From positions 1-37,877 of the forward strand of contig DYAA01000052.1 of assembly GCA_019419405.1 (NCBI GenBank): DNA of 37,877 bases, written 5' to 3'. Positions 8,385 through 16,638 of the stretch are shown here, piece by piece. Position 1 is the stretch's first letter, and the number at the start of each line of letters is the position of its first letter. The notes beneath the pieces were generated by a model that was given only the letters and a program-made list of their open reading frames with translations, did not search any database and was not told the DNA's origin. This DNA comes from Collinsella sp. (GTDB lineage: Bacteria > Actinomycetota > Coriobacteriia > Coriobacteriales > Coriobacteriaceae). The translations under genes and the position numbers were made by a program.

Positions 8385-9007
8385 AGACCGAGAGCCTCTT
8401 TGACATCCCCGTACACGGTCTCGCGAGCCTGGTCACCGTTGACCGACTTGAGCAGACCCTGGCCACGATAGTAGTCGACGAGCGGGCTCGTGGACTTCTC
8501 GTAGACGTCGAGACGGTTCTTGATGGTCTCGGGCTTGTCGTCGTCGCGCTGATACATCTCGCCGGCACACTTGGGGCAGGTAGCATCGGCAGCGGTGCCG
8601 GTGTAACCGCAGGCGCGGCAGGTGCGACGCGAAGACAGACGATCGATGATGACCTCGGGGGCCACGTCGACCAGAAGGGCGCAGTCGATCTCGCGACCCA
8701 TGGCGGAGAGCTCGGAATCGAGCGTCACAGCCTGGGCGGTGTTGCGCGGGAAGCCATCGAGGATGAAGCCCTGCTGGGCGTCATCGGCGGCAAGGCGCTC
8801 CTTGACAAGGTCGATCACGAGCTGGTCGGGAACGAGCTCGCCAGCGTCCATGTACTTCTTAGCCTGAATACCAAGCTCGGTGCCACCCTTGACGGCAGCA
8901 CGCAGCAGGTCGCCCGTGGAAATGTGAGCGACGCCAAACTCGGCGACGAGCTCCTGTGCGACGGTGCCCTTACCGGCACCCGGAGCTCCGAGCAATACGA
9001 GGTTCAT
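8381..9007 (-). CDS. adk: adenylate kinase, zinc-LID form
   Basis: Interconverts ATP + AMP and 2 ADP. The P-loop is GAPGAGKGT (7-15), and FILDGFPR (81-88) is the family signature. The LID domain carries four cysteines at 130, 133, 144 and 147 (CRAC and CPKC), so it binds zinc as in Gram-positive enzymes. The ATG at 9007 follows GGAGG by 7 bases; the longer frame would begin with a TTG. It is coupled to map by a 4-base overlap. Confidence 0.97.
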   Translation of the reverse strand: MNLVLLGAPGAGKGTVAQELVAEFGVAHISTGDLLRAAVKGGTELGIQAKKYMDAGELVPDQLVIDLVKERLAADDAQQGFILDGFPRNTAQAVTLDSELSAMGREIDCALLVDVAPEVIIDRLSSRRTCRACGYTGTAADATCPKCAGEMYQRDDDKPETIKNRLDVYEKSTSPLVDYYRGQGLLKSVNGDQARETVYGDVKEALGL

Positions 9008-9025
9008 GAGCAATCCTCCTCTAGC

Positions 9026-10312
9026 CTATTTAAAGAATCCATCGTAATCATACATCTTGATCTGGCCTTCGAGCTTATCGACCGTGTCGAGCACGACGCC
9101 GACCATGATGAGGATGGACGTGCCGCCAAATGCCTGGATCAGATGGTTACCCGTGAAGGAGAAGATGATCGAAGGCACGATGGCGATGAGCGCCAAAAAG
9201 ACAGCGCTGGGAAGCGTAATCTTGTTGAGCGCGTTCTTGATGTAGGCCGCGGTAGCCCTACCCGGACGCACGCCCGGAATAAAGCCGCCCTGCTTCTTAA
9301 GGTTATCGGCCGTGTCATCGGGGTTGAACACCATGGAGGTGTAGAAGTACGCGAAGAACACGATGAGGACAACGTTAAGCACCCAGTTGAGCCAACCGGT
9401 CGAAAGCGCAGAGGCAACTGCCTGAATCCAGCCGATGCCGGGGAAGAACACGGCAATCTGAGCCGGGAAGTACAGCAGCGCCGAAGCGAAGATGATCGGC
9501 ACGACGCCCGCGGTGTTGACCTTGATGGGCAGGTAGGTGGTCTGTCCACCCATCATGCGACGGCCCACGACGCGCTTGGCGTAGGAGACCGGAATGCGGC
9601 GCTGGCCGCGCTCAAGGAAAACGATCAGCGGGATAACCAGCAGGATGATGGCGCAGATGATCACCATGGTGATGATGCCACCGGCATTGCCCTCGGTGCT
9701 GGAGAAGATAGCCTGCGGCAGACCGGCCATGATGTTCGCAAAGATGATCAGCGACATGCCATTGCCGATACCGCGCTGGGTGATGAGCTCACCAATCCAC
9801 ATGATCAGCATGGCGCCCGCAGTGAGCGTGCCGACGACCATGAGGTCGAAGATGATCTCGGGAGCGCCGGCGCCATTAAAGCTGATGCCGAAGCTCTTAA
9901 AGAGGAAGAGGTAACCCACGGAGTTAAGGATTGCCAGAGCCAAGGTGAGGTAACGCGAATACTGCGTAATCTTGGTCTGACCGACCTCGCCCTCGCGGGC
10001 AAGCTCATGCAGGGAAGGCACGACGGCCTGGAGCATCTGGAGGATGATCGAGCTGGTGATGTAAGGCATGATGCCCAGCGAAAACACCGACACATAGCTC
10101 AACGCGCCGCCAGAGAAAAGATTCAGGAGGGCCATAGCACCTGCGGCGACCGAATTGTTATCGGTCGAGAAAAGGCCCAGCATCCCCTGGAAGGGAATGC
10201 CGGGCACAGGAACGTGCGCACCAATGCGGTACACGACGAGCATAGCTATGGTAAAAAGAATCTTTTCGCGCAATTCTTTGATGCGGAAAGCATTCTTAAG
10301 ACCATTTAGCAC
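9026..10312 (-). CDS. secY: protein translocase subunit SecY
   Basis: Channel-forming subunit of the Sec translocon, 428 residues with ten predicted membrane segments. Typical stretches are YRIGAHVPVPGIPF near the N-terminus, TSSIILQMLQAVVPSL, GIGNGMSLIIFANI and the cytoplasmic loop before FIPGVRPGRATAAYI. It starts with GTG at 10312, overlapping the rplO stop by 7 bases (GTGCTAA), so translation is probably coupled to L15. Confidence 0.98.
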   Translation of the reverse strand: MLNGLKNAFRIKELREKILFTIAMLVVYRIGAHVPVPGIPFQGMLGLFSTDNNSVAAGAMALLNLFSGGALSYVSVFSLGIMPYITSSIILQMLQAVVPSLHELAREGEVGQTKITQYSRYLTLALAILNSVGYLFLFKSFGISFNGAGAPEIIFDLMVVGTLTAGAMLIMWIGELITQRGIGNGMSLIIFANIMAGLPQAIFSSTEGNAGGIITMVIICAIILLVIPLIVFLERGQRRIPVSYAKRVVGRRMMGGQTTYLPIKVNTAGVVPIIFASALLYFPAQIAVFFPGIGWIQAVASALSTGWLNWVLNVVLIVFFAYFYTSMVFNPDDTADNLKKQGGFIPGVRPGRATAAYIKNALNKITLPSAVFLALIAIVPSIIFSFTGNHLIQAFGGTSILIMVGVVLDTVDKLEGQIKMYDYDGFFK

Positions 10313-10755
10313 GGCAGCTCGACCTTTCCGCCGGCGGCCTCGATCTTGGCCTGCGCAGAAGCGCTGACCTTGTCGACCTTGACCGTGAACTTCTTGGTGA
10401 GCTCACCATTGCCGAGCACCTTGACGGGCTCGAACTCGCTCTTGGTGATGCGAGCGGCCTTAAGAGCGGCACCGTCGATCACAGCGCCATCCTCGAACTT
10501 ACGCTCGAGACGCTCAACGTTAACAGCGGTGTACTCGATACGACGGGGGTTGCGGAAGCCCGGAAGCTTGGGCAGGCGCATAGCCAGCGGAGTCTGGCCA
10601 CCCTCGAAGCCGGCACCCTTGGTGCCGCCAGAGCGGGAACCCTGGCCCTTCTGGCCGCGGCCAGAAGTGGTGCCGTGACCCGAAGAATTGCCACGGCCGA
10701 CGCGCTTACGGTTCTTGGTGGAACCGGGCGCGGGAGTAAGATCGTGAAGCTGCAT
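10306..10755 (-). CDS. rplO: 50S ribosomal protein L15
   Basis: Large-subunit protein, 149 residues. The Gly/Arg-rich N-terminus (RVGRGNSSGHGTTSGRGQKGQ) threads into 23S rRNA, and GFEGGQTPLAMRLPKLPGF follows. It lies 3 bases after rpmD and overlaps the secY start. Confidence 0.98.
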   Translation of the reverse strand: MQLHDLTPAPGSTKNRKRVGRGNSSGHGTTSGRGQKGQGSRSGGTKGAGFEGGQTPLAMRLPKLPGFRNPRRIEYTAVNVERLERKFEDGAVIDGAALKAARITKSEFEPVKVLGNGELTKKFTVKVDKVSASAQAKIEAAGGKVELPC

Positions 10756-10758
10756 TTG

Positions 10759-10941
10759 CTACTCCTCTACAATCTCGACAAGGTGCTTGACCTTGAAGAT
10801 CATGCCGCGGACGGACTCGTTGTCAGCAATCTCGCGAACCTCGCGGATCCTGTGGAGACCGAGGGCACGGACAGTACGGACCTGGTCCTGCTTGCAACCG
10901 TTGGTGCTGCGGACCTGCTTGATCTTGATGGTGTCAGCCAT
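10759..10941 (-). CDS. rpmD: 50S ribosomal protein L30
   Basis: A 60-residue large-subunit protein: IKIKQVRSTNGCKQDQVRTVRALGLHRIREV is the L30 signature. It is packed 2 bases after rpsE and 3 bases before rplO. Confidence 0.97.
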   Translation of the reverse strand: MADTIKIKQVRSTNGCKQDQVRTVRALGLHRIREVREIADNESVRGMIFKVKHLVEIVEE

Positions 10942-10943
10942 GC

Positions 10944-11468
10944 TTAGTTCTCCTTACCGACGAACATCTCGGAGACCGTCAGGCCACGGCGAGCCGCGAC
11001 GTCCTCAGGGCTGGAGAGCTCCTTGAGGCCCTCGACGGCAGCCTTGATGATGTTGAGGCCGTTGTCGGTACCGAGGGACTTGGACAGGACGTTCTTGATG
11101 CCAGCAAGCTCGAAGAGGGGACGCACAGCGCCGCCGGCGATAACGCCGGTACCCTCGACAGCGGGCTTGATGATGATGCGGCCGGCACCAAAGTGGCCGA
11201 GAACCTCGTGCGGGATGGTGCCCTGCTCGGTCACCGGCACGTGGAACATGTTCTTCTTGGCATCGAGAGACGCCTTGGAGATGGCCAGGGGCACCTCAGC
11301 GGACTTGCCCATGCCAACGCCGACGTTGCCCTTGCCGTCGCCAACGACGACGAGAGCGACGAGGCTCATGCGACGACCACCCTTGACGGTCTTCGACACG
11401 CGGTTGATGTAAACGACGCGCTCCTCGAACTCGGAGGCCTCGCGCTGCTGCTTCTGATTACGAGCCAT
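10944..11468 (-). CDS. rpsE: 30S ribosomal protein S5
   Basis: Small-subunit protein important for decoding accuracy and the mRNA entry channel, 174 residues. The N-terminal double-stranded RNA-binding fold contains VSKTVKGGRRMSLVALVVVGDGKGNVGVGMGKS; the C-terminal half contains GAGRIIIKPAVEGTGVIAGGAVR. It is 14 bases downstream of rplR. Confidence 0.98.
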   Translation of the reverse strand: MARNQKQQREASEFEERVVYINRVSKTVKGGRRMSLVALVVVGDGKGNVGVGMGKSAEVPLAISKASLDAKKNMFHVPVTEQGTIPHEVLGHFGAGRIIIKPAVEGTGVIAGGAVRPLFELAGIKNVLSKSLGTDNGLNIIKAAVEGLKELSSPEDVAARRGLTVSEMFVGKEN

Positions 11469-11482
11469 GTGCTACATACCTC

Positions 11483-11851
11483 CTAGAACTCGAGACCGGC
11501 GGCACGAGCACCGTCGGCGAGGGCCTTGACGCGGCCATGGTAGATACGGCCACCGCGATCGAAGGCGACCTTGGTGATGCCGGCCTCGATGGCACGCTTG
11601 CCAACGAGCTGACCGACCTTCTCCGCAGCCTCCTTGTTCGAGGTGTGGGTGCCCTTGAACTCGGCCTCGAGGGTCGAGGCAGAGACGAGCGTCAGGCTGG
11701 AGCCCTTGCTGTCGTCGATGATCTGGGCATAGATGTTGGCGTTAGTACGGGTCACGCGAAGACGCGGACGCTCGGAGGTACCCGAGACCTTGCCGCGAAC
11801 ACGACGCTGACGACGCTTGAGGCCTTCCAGCTTCGCCTTATGCTTGTTCAT
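11483..11851 (-). CDS. rplR: 50S ribosomal protein L18
   Basis: 5S rRNA-binding protein, 122 residues: RLRVTRTNANIYAQIIDDSKG and the C-terminal FDRGGRIYHGRVKALADGAREAGLEF-type ending (here ADGARAAGLEF). The 75-bp gap from rplF holds a perfect 8-bp hairpin (11880-11901). Confidence 0.97.
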   Translation of the reverse strand: MNKHKAKLEGLKRRQRRVRGKVSGTSERPRLRVTRTNANIYAQIIDDSKGSSLTLVSASTLEAEFKGTHTSNKEAAEKVGQLVGKRAIEAGITKVAFDRGGRIYHGRVKALADGARAAGLEF

Positions 11852-11879
11852 ACGTAAACTCCTAAAAAGGTTGATCTTG

Positions 11880-11901
11880 CCAGCACCTGACGGGGTGCTG
11901 G
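11880..11901. other. hairpin between rplF and rplR
   Basis: CCAGCACC / GGTGCTGG with a 6-base loop, in the only sizeable gap of the rplF-secY stretch. No T-run follows, so RNA processing or stability is more likely than termination. Confidence 0.5.
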
Positions 11902-11926
11902 TCTTATGCGAGTGAGTCGGTTACGA

Positions 11927-12463
11927 CTACTTGGCGGCCTTACCCAGCTTGCGGCGGATGTGCTCGCCAACGTAGTGGATACCCTTGCCCTTGTAAGGCT
12001 CGGGAGGACGATGGCCGCGGATCTCAGCGGCGATCTGACCGACCTGCTGCTTGTTGATACCCTTGACGTTCACGTGGGTGTTGTCGGGAACCTCGAAGGT
12101 GATGCCCTCGGGAGCCTCGACGATCACGGGGTGCGAGAAGCCCAGGGAGAACTCGAGGTTCTTGCCCTTCTGCTGCACGCGGTAACCGACGCCGGCGAGC
12201 TCGAGCTTCTTCTCGAAGCCCTCGGAAACGCCAACCACCATGTTGTGGATGAGGGCGCGGGTGAGGCCGTGGCGGGCACGGGTCTCACGCTCGTCGTCGG
12301 GACGGGAAACGGTGAGGACGTTGTCCTCGACGTTGATAGCGAGCTTCTCAAAGACATCGAGCTCGAGCTGGCCCTTGGGGCCCTTGACGACAACGTTGTT
12401 GCCGTTGACTGCCACTTCGACTCCGGCGGGAATCTGGACAGGCTTATTACCGATACGAGACAC
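11927..12463 (-). CDS. rplF: 50S ribosomal protein L6
   Basis: Large-subunit protein near the factor-binding site, 178 residues in two duplicated alpha/beta domains. MSRIGNKPVQIPAGVEV begins the protein, and GQIAAEIRGHRPPEPYKGKGIHYVGEHIRRKLGK is the conserved C-terminal signature. It follows rpsH by 33 bases. Confidence 0.98.
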   Translation of the reverse strand: MSRIGNKPVQIPAGVEVAVNGNNVVVKGPKGQLELDVFEKLAINVEDNVLTVSRPDDERETRARHGLTRALIHNMVVGVSEGFEKKLELAGVGYRVQQKGKNLEFSLGFSHPVIVEAPEGITFEVPDNTHVNVKGINKQQVGQIAAEIRGHRPPEPYKGKGIHYVGEHIRRKLGKAAK

Positions 12464-12496
12464 GGTGATCTCCTTTCCTTCTACCTACCGAGCGAA

Positions 12497-12895
12497 TTAC
12501 CAGACGTAAGCGATGATCTCGCCGCCGACGTTGTGCTTGCGAGCATCGCGGTCGGTCATGACGCCATGGCTGGTGGAAATAATGGCGGTACCAAGGCCAC
12601 CGCGGACGCGGGGCATGTCGGCAACGCCGGTGTACTTACGCAGGCCCGGCTTGGAAATGCGGCGGATGCCGTTGATGACCTTAGCCTTCTTGGGACCATA
12701 CTTAAGCGTGATGTGCAGAGTCTTCTGGGGAACGGTGTCCTCGACATCGTAGCCCTCGATGTAGCCCTCCTCGTGCAGAACACGAGCGATCTCGACGAGC
12801 TTCTTGCTGCTCGGCATGGAGACCGTGGCCTTGTTCACAGAGTTAGCGTTACGAATGCGCGTAAGCATATCTGCGATCGGGTCTGTAAGGTTCAT
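12497..12895 (-). CDS. rpsH: 30S ribosomal protein S8
   Basis: Assembly protein of the 30S central domain, 132 residues. It starts MNLTDPIADMLTRIRNAN and ends GGEIIAYVW; the rRNA-binding motif GTAIISTSHGVMTDRDAR is intact. In several bacteria S8 represses the spc operon by binding mRNA near rplE; no such site was verified here. The 119-bp gap from rpsN holds a hairpin (CTTTGCCG / CGGCGAAG, about 12943-12965 on the minus strand). Confidence 0.97.
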   Translation of the reverse strand: MNLTDPIADMLTRIRNANSVNKATVSMPSSKKLVEIARVLHEEGYIEGYDVEDTVPQKTLHITLKYGPKKAKVINGIRRISKPGLRKYTGVADMPRVRGGLGTAIISTSHGVMTDRDARKHNVGGEIIAYVW

Positions 12896-13014
12896 ACAGA
12901 TTCTCCTTCGTTCTTGATGAACACGTGCTCTTGGTTCTTCGCCGCCCTTAACGGCAAAGCCTTTTTAGCGCGTTTTCCCTGTTCCAAACTGATGCTTGAA
13001 ACGCTGGTAGTGAC

Positions 13015-13200
13015 TTACCAGCTGGCCTTCTTAACGCCGGGAAGCTCGCCCTTGAGTGCAAGCTCGCGGAAGCAGACACGGCACAGGCCGAACTTGCGGT
13101 ACACAGAGTGCGGACGGCCGCAGCGCTGGCAGCGCGTGTACTCACGAGTAGAGAACTTCTGCTTGCGATTGCACTTGACGATCATCGATGTCTTAGCCAC
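13015..13200 (-). CDS. rpsN: 30S ribosomal protein S14, zinc-binding type
   Basis: A 61-residue short S14 of the zinc-containing type, with CxxC at 24-27 (CQRC) and CxxC at 40-43 (CRVC) and the C-terminal ending GVKKASW. It starts with GTG at 13200 preceded by GAGGAGG. This short form is typical of Gram-positive bacteria and always lies between rplE and rpsH, as here. Confidence 0.97.
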   Translation of the reverse strand: MAKTSMIVKCNRKQKFSTREYTRCQRCGRPHSVYRKFGLCRVCFRELALKGELPGVKKASW

Positions 13201-13279
13201 TTATATCCTCCTCACATAGAGTATTGTTCGCCCCAAGCGCCGCCCCCTTGTGGGAACGGCGCTTATAGGGCAGGTGAAC

Positions 13280-13837
13280 CTATTTCTTGAACGGGAAACC
13301 GAAGGCGTCCAGAAGGGCCTTGGCCTCCTCATCGGTGTTGGCGGTGGTCACGAAAGTGATGTCCATACCACGCTGGTGATCGACGGAGTCGAAGTCGATC
13401 TCGGGGAAGATGAGCTGCTCGGTAACGCCCATGGAGAAGTTACCACGGCCGTCGAAGCTCTTGGCGGAGATGCCGCGGAAGTCGCGGATACGGGGGATCG
13501 CGACGGAGGTCAGACGATCGAAGAACTCCCACATACGGTCGCCACGCAGGGTAACCTTGCAGCCGATCGGCATACCAGCGCGCAGGCGGAAGGTAGCGAT
13601 GGACTTGCGGGCACGGGTGATCATCGGCTGCTGGCCGGTGATGGCGCGCAGGTCGCGCACGGCACCGTCGATGGCCTTGGAATCGGTAGCGGCCTCGCCG
13701 ACACCCATGTTCACGACGATCTTCTCAAACTTGGGGATCATCATGACGTTCTCGTACTGGAACTTGTCCTGAAGCTGCTGCTTGACCTCGTTGTTGTACT
13801 TGGTCTTCAGACGCGGCACATACTTCTCTTCTGCCAT
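13280..13837 (-). CDS. rplE: 50S ribosomal protein L5
   Basis: 5S rRNA-binding protein forming the central protuberance, 185 residues. Typical stretches are IPKFEKIVVNMGVGEA, GQQPMITRARKSIATFRLR and the C-terminal GMDITFVTTANTDEEAKALL. AAGGAG precedes the ATG. It is the first gene of the block. In most bacteria it is immediately preceded by rplN and rplX, but no reading frame for them exists in the 307 bases up to the permease gene; a promoter-like sequence is found instead. Confidence 0.98.
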   Translation of the reverse strand: MAEEKYVPRLKTKYNNEVKQQLQDKFQYENVMMIPKFEKIVVNMGVGEAATDSKAIDGAVRDLRAITGQQPMITRARKSIATFRLRAGMPIGCKVTLRGDRMWEFFDRLTSVAIPRIRDFRGISAKSFDGRGNFSMGVTEQLIFPEIDFDSVDHQRGMDITFVTTANTDEEAKALLDAFGFPFKK

Positions 13838-13862
13838 TGTTCACTCCTTCTTGGGGTTTTAA

Positions 13863-13897
13863 GCACGGGGCGTGGCCACGATGGGTTGTCCTCGTGC
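13863..13897. other. hairpin in the rplE leader
   Basis: Arms GCACGGGG (13863-13870) and CCTCGTGC (13890-13897), one G-T pair, enclosing the perfect palindrome CGTGGCCACG (13871-13880). It lies 26 bases upstream of the rplE start and downstream of the candidate promoter, so it would be in the mRNA leader. A ribosomal-protein leader role is conceivable but unproven. Confidence 0.4.
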
Positions 13898-13974
13898 CTC
13901 CTGGCTGCATCCGCGCCGCTCATGGCATTTCGCGGTTTGGACTCGACGCAGCAGGAGCCGACAAAACAATCGGT

Positions 13975-14003
13975 ACTATACGCGCATCGGGAGCGTATTT
14001 CCA
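13975..14003 (-). promoter_or_regulatory. candidate promoter of the rplE-led operon
   Basis: Minus strand: TGGAAA (4 of 6), 17-base spacer, TATAGT (5 of 6). The predicted start leaves a leader of about 130 bases before rplE. Confidence 0.55.
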
Positions 14004-14064
14004 GAAAAACCTCGTCTGCCTGCACAACTCCACAACTCCCCCGCACAAATTGGTCTCAACAAGC

Positions 14065-14131
14065 AGTTGCGGTGAAATAGGGACTGTTTGGCGGCCTAAC
14101 AGGCTTAAACAATCCGTATTTCACCGCAACT
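14065..14131. repeat. 67-bp near-perfect inverted repeat
   Basis: Arms 14065-14089 and 14107-14131 are 25 bases long with two mismatches; they begin and end with AGTTGCGG / CCGCAACT. The 17-base loop has its own small stem (GCCT / AGGC). It lies 14 bases after the permease stop and about 60 bases upstream of the rplE promoter. There is no T-run on either strand, so it resembles a dispersed palindromic element rather than a textbook terminator. Confidence 0.75.
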
Positions 14132-14144
14132 CATATATGGGGCG

Positions 14145-15458
14145 TTATTTTTGGCGAGGCAGGACCAGGTTGAGGACGACGGCGACAAGTGCGGCGACGG
14201 CAATGGAGGATCCGCCAAAGACGGTGCCGACCCATGCGGGGAATCCAGCGCCGGCAAGCGCGCCGGCCGTGCGCTCAATGCCTGTGCCAAAAGCGATAGA
14301 GAGACCCATGAGCGTGGTATCGCGCTGAGACAGGCCGTGGCGGGCAAACATGACCACACCGTTCATGCCGATGGTTGCGAACACGCCGATCGTGGCGCCG
14401 CCGATTACCGGCTGCGGAATGGACGTGAGCACTGCCGCGCACTTGGGCAGCAGGCCCGCGATGAGCAAGATGGCGGCGGCAAGCGTAAAGACCATGCGGT
14501 TGACAACCTTGTTCTCGGCGATAATGCCCACATTCTGGCCAAAGGTTGCCGTGGGGACGCCGCCCAAAAAGCCCGACAGCATACCGACCAGGCCGTTGGC
14601 GATCAGGCCACCCGAGATCTGGCTATCGGTCGCAGGGGTATCGAGCGCAGCGGACGACACAGCGGCAAACTCGCCCATGACCTGCACGGCGTTGACAATG
14701 GCGACAACGCCCACGACGGCGCACGCGGCAGGGTCGAACACCAGGCGATGGGTGCCCAGGGCAGGCGGAGCAAACCAGCTGGCGGTCGCGATTGCCGAGA
14801 AATCGACCATGCCCAACACCGCAGCCAAAACAAAGCCCGCGCAGATACCGGCCAGGATGCTGCCCAGCCTAAGCGCGCCCTTGCCGTAGTTACCGGCCAT
14901 AAAGGTGACGACAAACGTCACGAGCGCGACGGCCCAGTTGGTGACACTGCCAAAATCGGCCGCGCCCTCCCCGCCCGCCATGGAGGCAACTGCCACCGGG
15001 CATAGCGACAGGCCAATGACAAAGATGACGGTGCCAAGCACCGGGGCCGGGAACAGAAAGCTCACGCGCCTAAACAGCAGGCCGAAGAGCACGACGAGTA
15101 CGCCGCCGATTACCTGGGCGCCCAGCACGGCCTCAAAGCCAAGCTCGAGACCGACCGCCTTGAGCGCCGGCACGAAGGTGAAGCTCGCGCCCATCACGAT
15201 GGGCAGGCCCGAACCGACGACACCTTTTATGGGGAACTGTTGAAGGAAAATGTCGAGCGCTGAGAGGACGAGCGACGCCTGGATGACAGCGGCCTCCTCT
15301 TGAGGGGTAAAGCCGCAGACCGACGCAATGATGATGGCGGGCGTGACGATACCCGCGAATGCCGCCAGCACATGCTGCAGGGCATGGGGCAATACCTGCA
15401 CAAACGAAACTTTTCCCGTACGCTCGAACAGGGTGTCCCCCACCACCGACTCTGCCAT
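14145..15458 (-). CDS. NCS2-family purine (xanthine/urate) permease
   Basis: Nucleobase:cation symporter-2 family transporter in the membrane, 437 residues and about 14 hydrophobic segments. Family marks are the LPHALQHVLAAFAG stretch (about 24-37), containing the QH pair, and GGVPTATFGQNVGI (about 293-306), the substrate-site region. The QNVG form and the neighbouring xdhC, yqeB and hydroxylase genes favour xanthine or urate over uracil. GGAGG lies 7 bases before the ATG, and TATAAT lies 52 bases upstream. It is the last gene of a minus-strand string with xdhC and yqeB, but has its own promoter-like sequence. Confidence 0.9.
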   Translation of the reverse strand: MAESVVGDTLFERTGKVSFVQVLPHALQHVLAAFAGIVTPAIIIASVCGFTPQEEAAVIQASLVLSALDIFLQQFPIKGVVGSGLPIVMGASFTFVPALKAVGLELGFEAVLGAQVIGGVLVVLFGLLFRRVSFLFPAPVLGTVIFVIGLSLCPVAVASMAGGEGAADFGSVTNWAVALVTFVVTFMAGNYGKGALRLGSILAGICAGFVLAAVLGMVDFSAIATASWFAPPALGTHRLVFDPAACAVVGVVAIVNAVQVMGEFAAVSSAALDTPATDSQISGGLIANGLVGMLSGFLGGVPTATFGQNVGIIAENKVVNRMVFTLAAAILLIAGLLPKCAAVLTSIPQPVIGGATIGVFATIGMNGVVMFARHGLSQRDTTLMGLSIAFGTGIERTAGALAGAGFPAWVGTVFGGSSIAVAALVAVVLNLVLPRQK

Positions 15459-15480
15459 TTACGCCTCCCATACCCTAGGC

Positions 15481-15515
15481 AGCGGCCCCATGCCGCTCAA
15501 CGGTCGGACATTATA
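15481..15515 (-). promoter_or_regulatory. -10 element and leader hairpin upstream of the permease gene
   Basis: Perfect TATAAT on the minus strand at 15510-15515, with no good -35. The predicted leader contains a 6-bp hairpin AGCGGC / GCCGCT (15481-15497) just before the ribosome site. It does not resemble a known purine riboswitch. Confidence 0.4.
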
Positions 15516-15585
15516 GGGCATATGGCACAGGTAGCATTTTGACCCGCATGCGGCAGAGGGCTGGGGCAGCTCATTTGGGATGCGA

Positions 15586-16629
15586 CTAGCGCTTGCGGGG
15601 GACGAGTTTGGTGCGGCGCAGGTGAATCATCTCGGCAGCGATGGAGATGGCGATCTCCTCGGGATCCTCGGCCTCGATGGCAACGCCGATCGGCAGGTGC
15701 AGCTCGTCGATCTGGTCCTGCGTAAAGCCCTCCTGCTCCAAACGGGCGCGCACAAAGGCCGTCTTGCGGCGCGAGCCCAAGCAGCCCAGATAGGCGGGTT
15801 TAGCGCGCATGGCCTGAATCACCACGTCGATATCGGACTTGTGGCCTGCTGTGGCCACGACCACCAAGTCGCGCGGGCCGATGGGGCACTGCTTGCTCAG
15901 GTTCTTGTAATCGACCAGGCGACGATCGTAGACACCGGGCACCCATTCGGGCGTCAGCGTGCCGGGGCGGTCATCGCACGCCACAACGGCAAAGCCCGCC
16001 GCCGTGAGTACGCGCGCCGTCGCAGCGCCCACGTGTCCGCAGCCAAAGATGTAGGTCAGGCCCTCGGGGCAGAGCGTCTCGATGTGCGCCGGGGGAATCT
16101 CGGAGGCGGCGTTGGTGTAGGTGACCTTACTCCCCTCCTCCACCAGCGAAAGCTCGGGGCAGCCCGCAATGGTATGGCGCGATGCCCCGCCATGGTACTC
16201 GGCCACATCGCCCTCGAGCGCGTTTGCGATAAACGGCTCAAAGTCAATGACGAAGTCGCCGATGCGTCGATACGCCAGCACATTGGCAATCTCCTGGAAC
16301 AACGGTGCCTTGGTCGCGTCCAGGTGCAGATAGCACAGGCAGATAGCTCCGCCGCAAATCATGCCGGTATCGGAGTTCTCGCCGCCCATGGTGTAGCGGA
16401 CCAGACGCGATTTACCCCCGGCCAGCAGCTCGCGCGCCTCGTCCAGCGCAAAGAGCTCAATCTTGCCGCCGCCGATAGTGCCCGCCTGGCTGCCATCGGC
16501 AAAGACAGTCATCCATGCGCCCACACCGCGCGGGGACGACCCCGCCGTACCGGCCACTACCACCAGCTCGCACGTCTCGCCAGCACGCAGGGCGGCAAGC
16601 GCCGCATTCACCACATCGAGCTTTTCCAT
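15586..16629 (-). CDS. xdhC: XdhC/CoxI-family molybdenum hydroxylase maturation protein
   Basis: Accessory factor that binds molybdenum cofactor and promotes its sulfuration and insertion into xanthine-dehydrogenase-type enzymes. Of 347 residues, the N-terminal XdhC/CoxI domain shows GTAGSSPRGVGAWMTV (about 27-42) and GTIGGGKIE; the C-terminal Rossmann-like domain begins at LTYIFGCGHVGAATARVL (about 191-208), followed by DDRPG. Its stop lies 127 bases upstream of the permease start, and yqeB precedes it by 9 bases, so yqeB and xdhC are co-transcribed. The target is presumably the hydroxylase at 35446-37877. Confidence 0.92.
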   Translation of the reverse strand: MEKLDVVNAALAALRAGETCELVVVAGTAGSSPRGVGAWMTVFADGSQAGTIGGGKIELFALDEARELLAGGKSRLVRYTMGGENSDTGMICGGAICLCYLHLDATKAPLFQEIANVLAYRRIGDFVIDFEPFIANALEGDVAEYHGGASRHTIAGCPELSLVEEGSKVTYTNAASEIPPAHIETLCPEGLTYIFGCGHVGAATARVLTAAGFAVVACDDRPGTLTPEWVPGVYDRRLVDYKNLSKQCPIGPRDLVVVATAGHKSDIDVVIQAMRAKPAYLGCLGSRRKTAFVRARLEQEGFTQDQIDELHLPIGVAIEAEDPEEIAISIAAEMIHLRRTKLVPRKR

Positions 16630-16638
16630 TGCCGCCTT

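Noticed and set aside
11906..13219. A 437-codon plus-strand frame, and similar ones at 4098-5549, 8924-10309 and 15580-17496
   Set aside because: All are mirror frames of recognised minus-strand genes.
13838..14144. Search for rplX or rplN upstream of rplE
   Set aside because: No frame in this gap contains L24 or L14 motifs on either strand.
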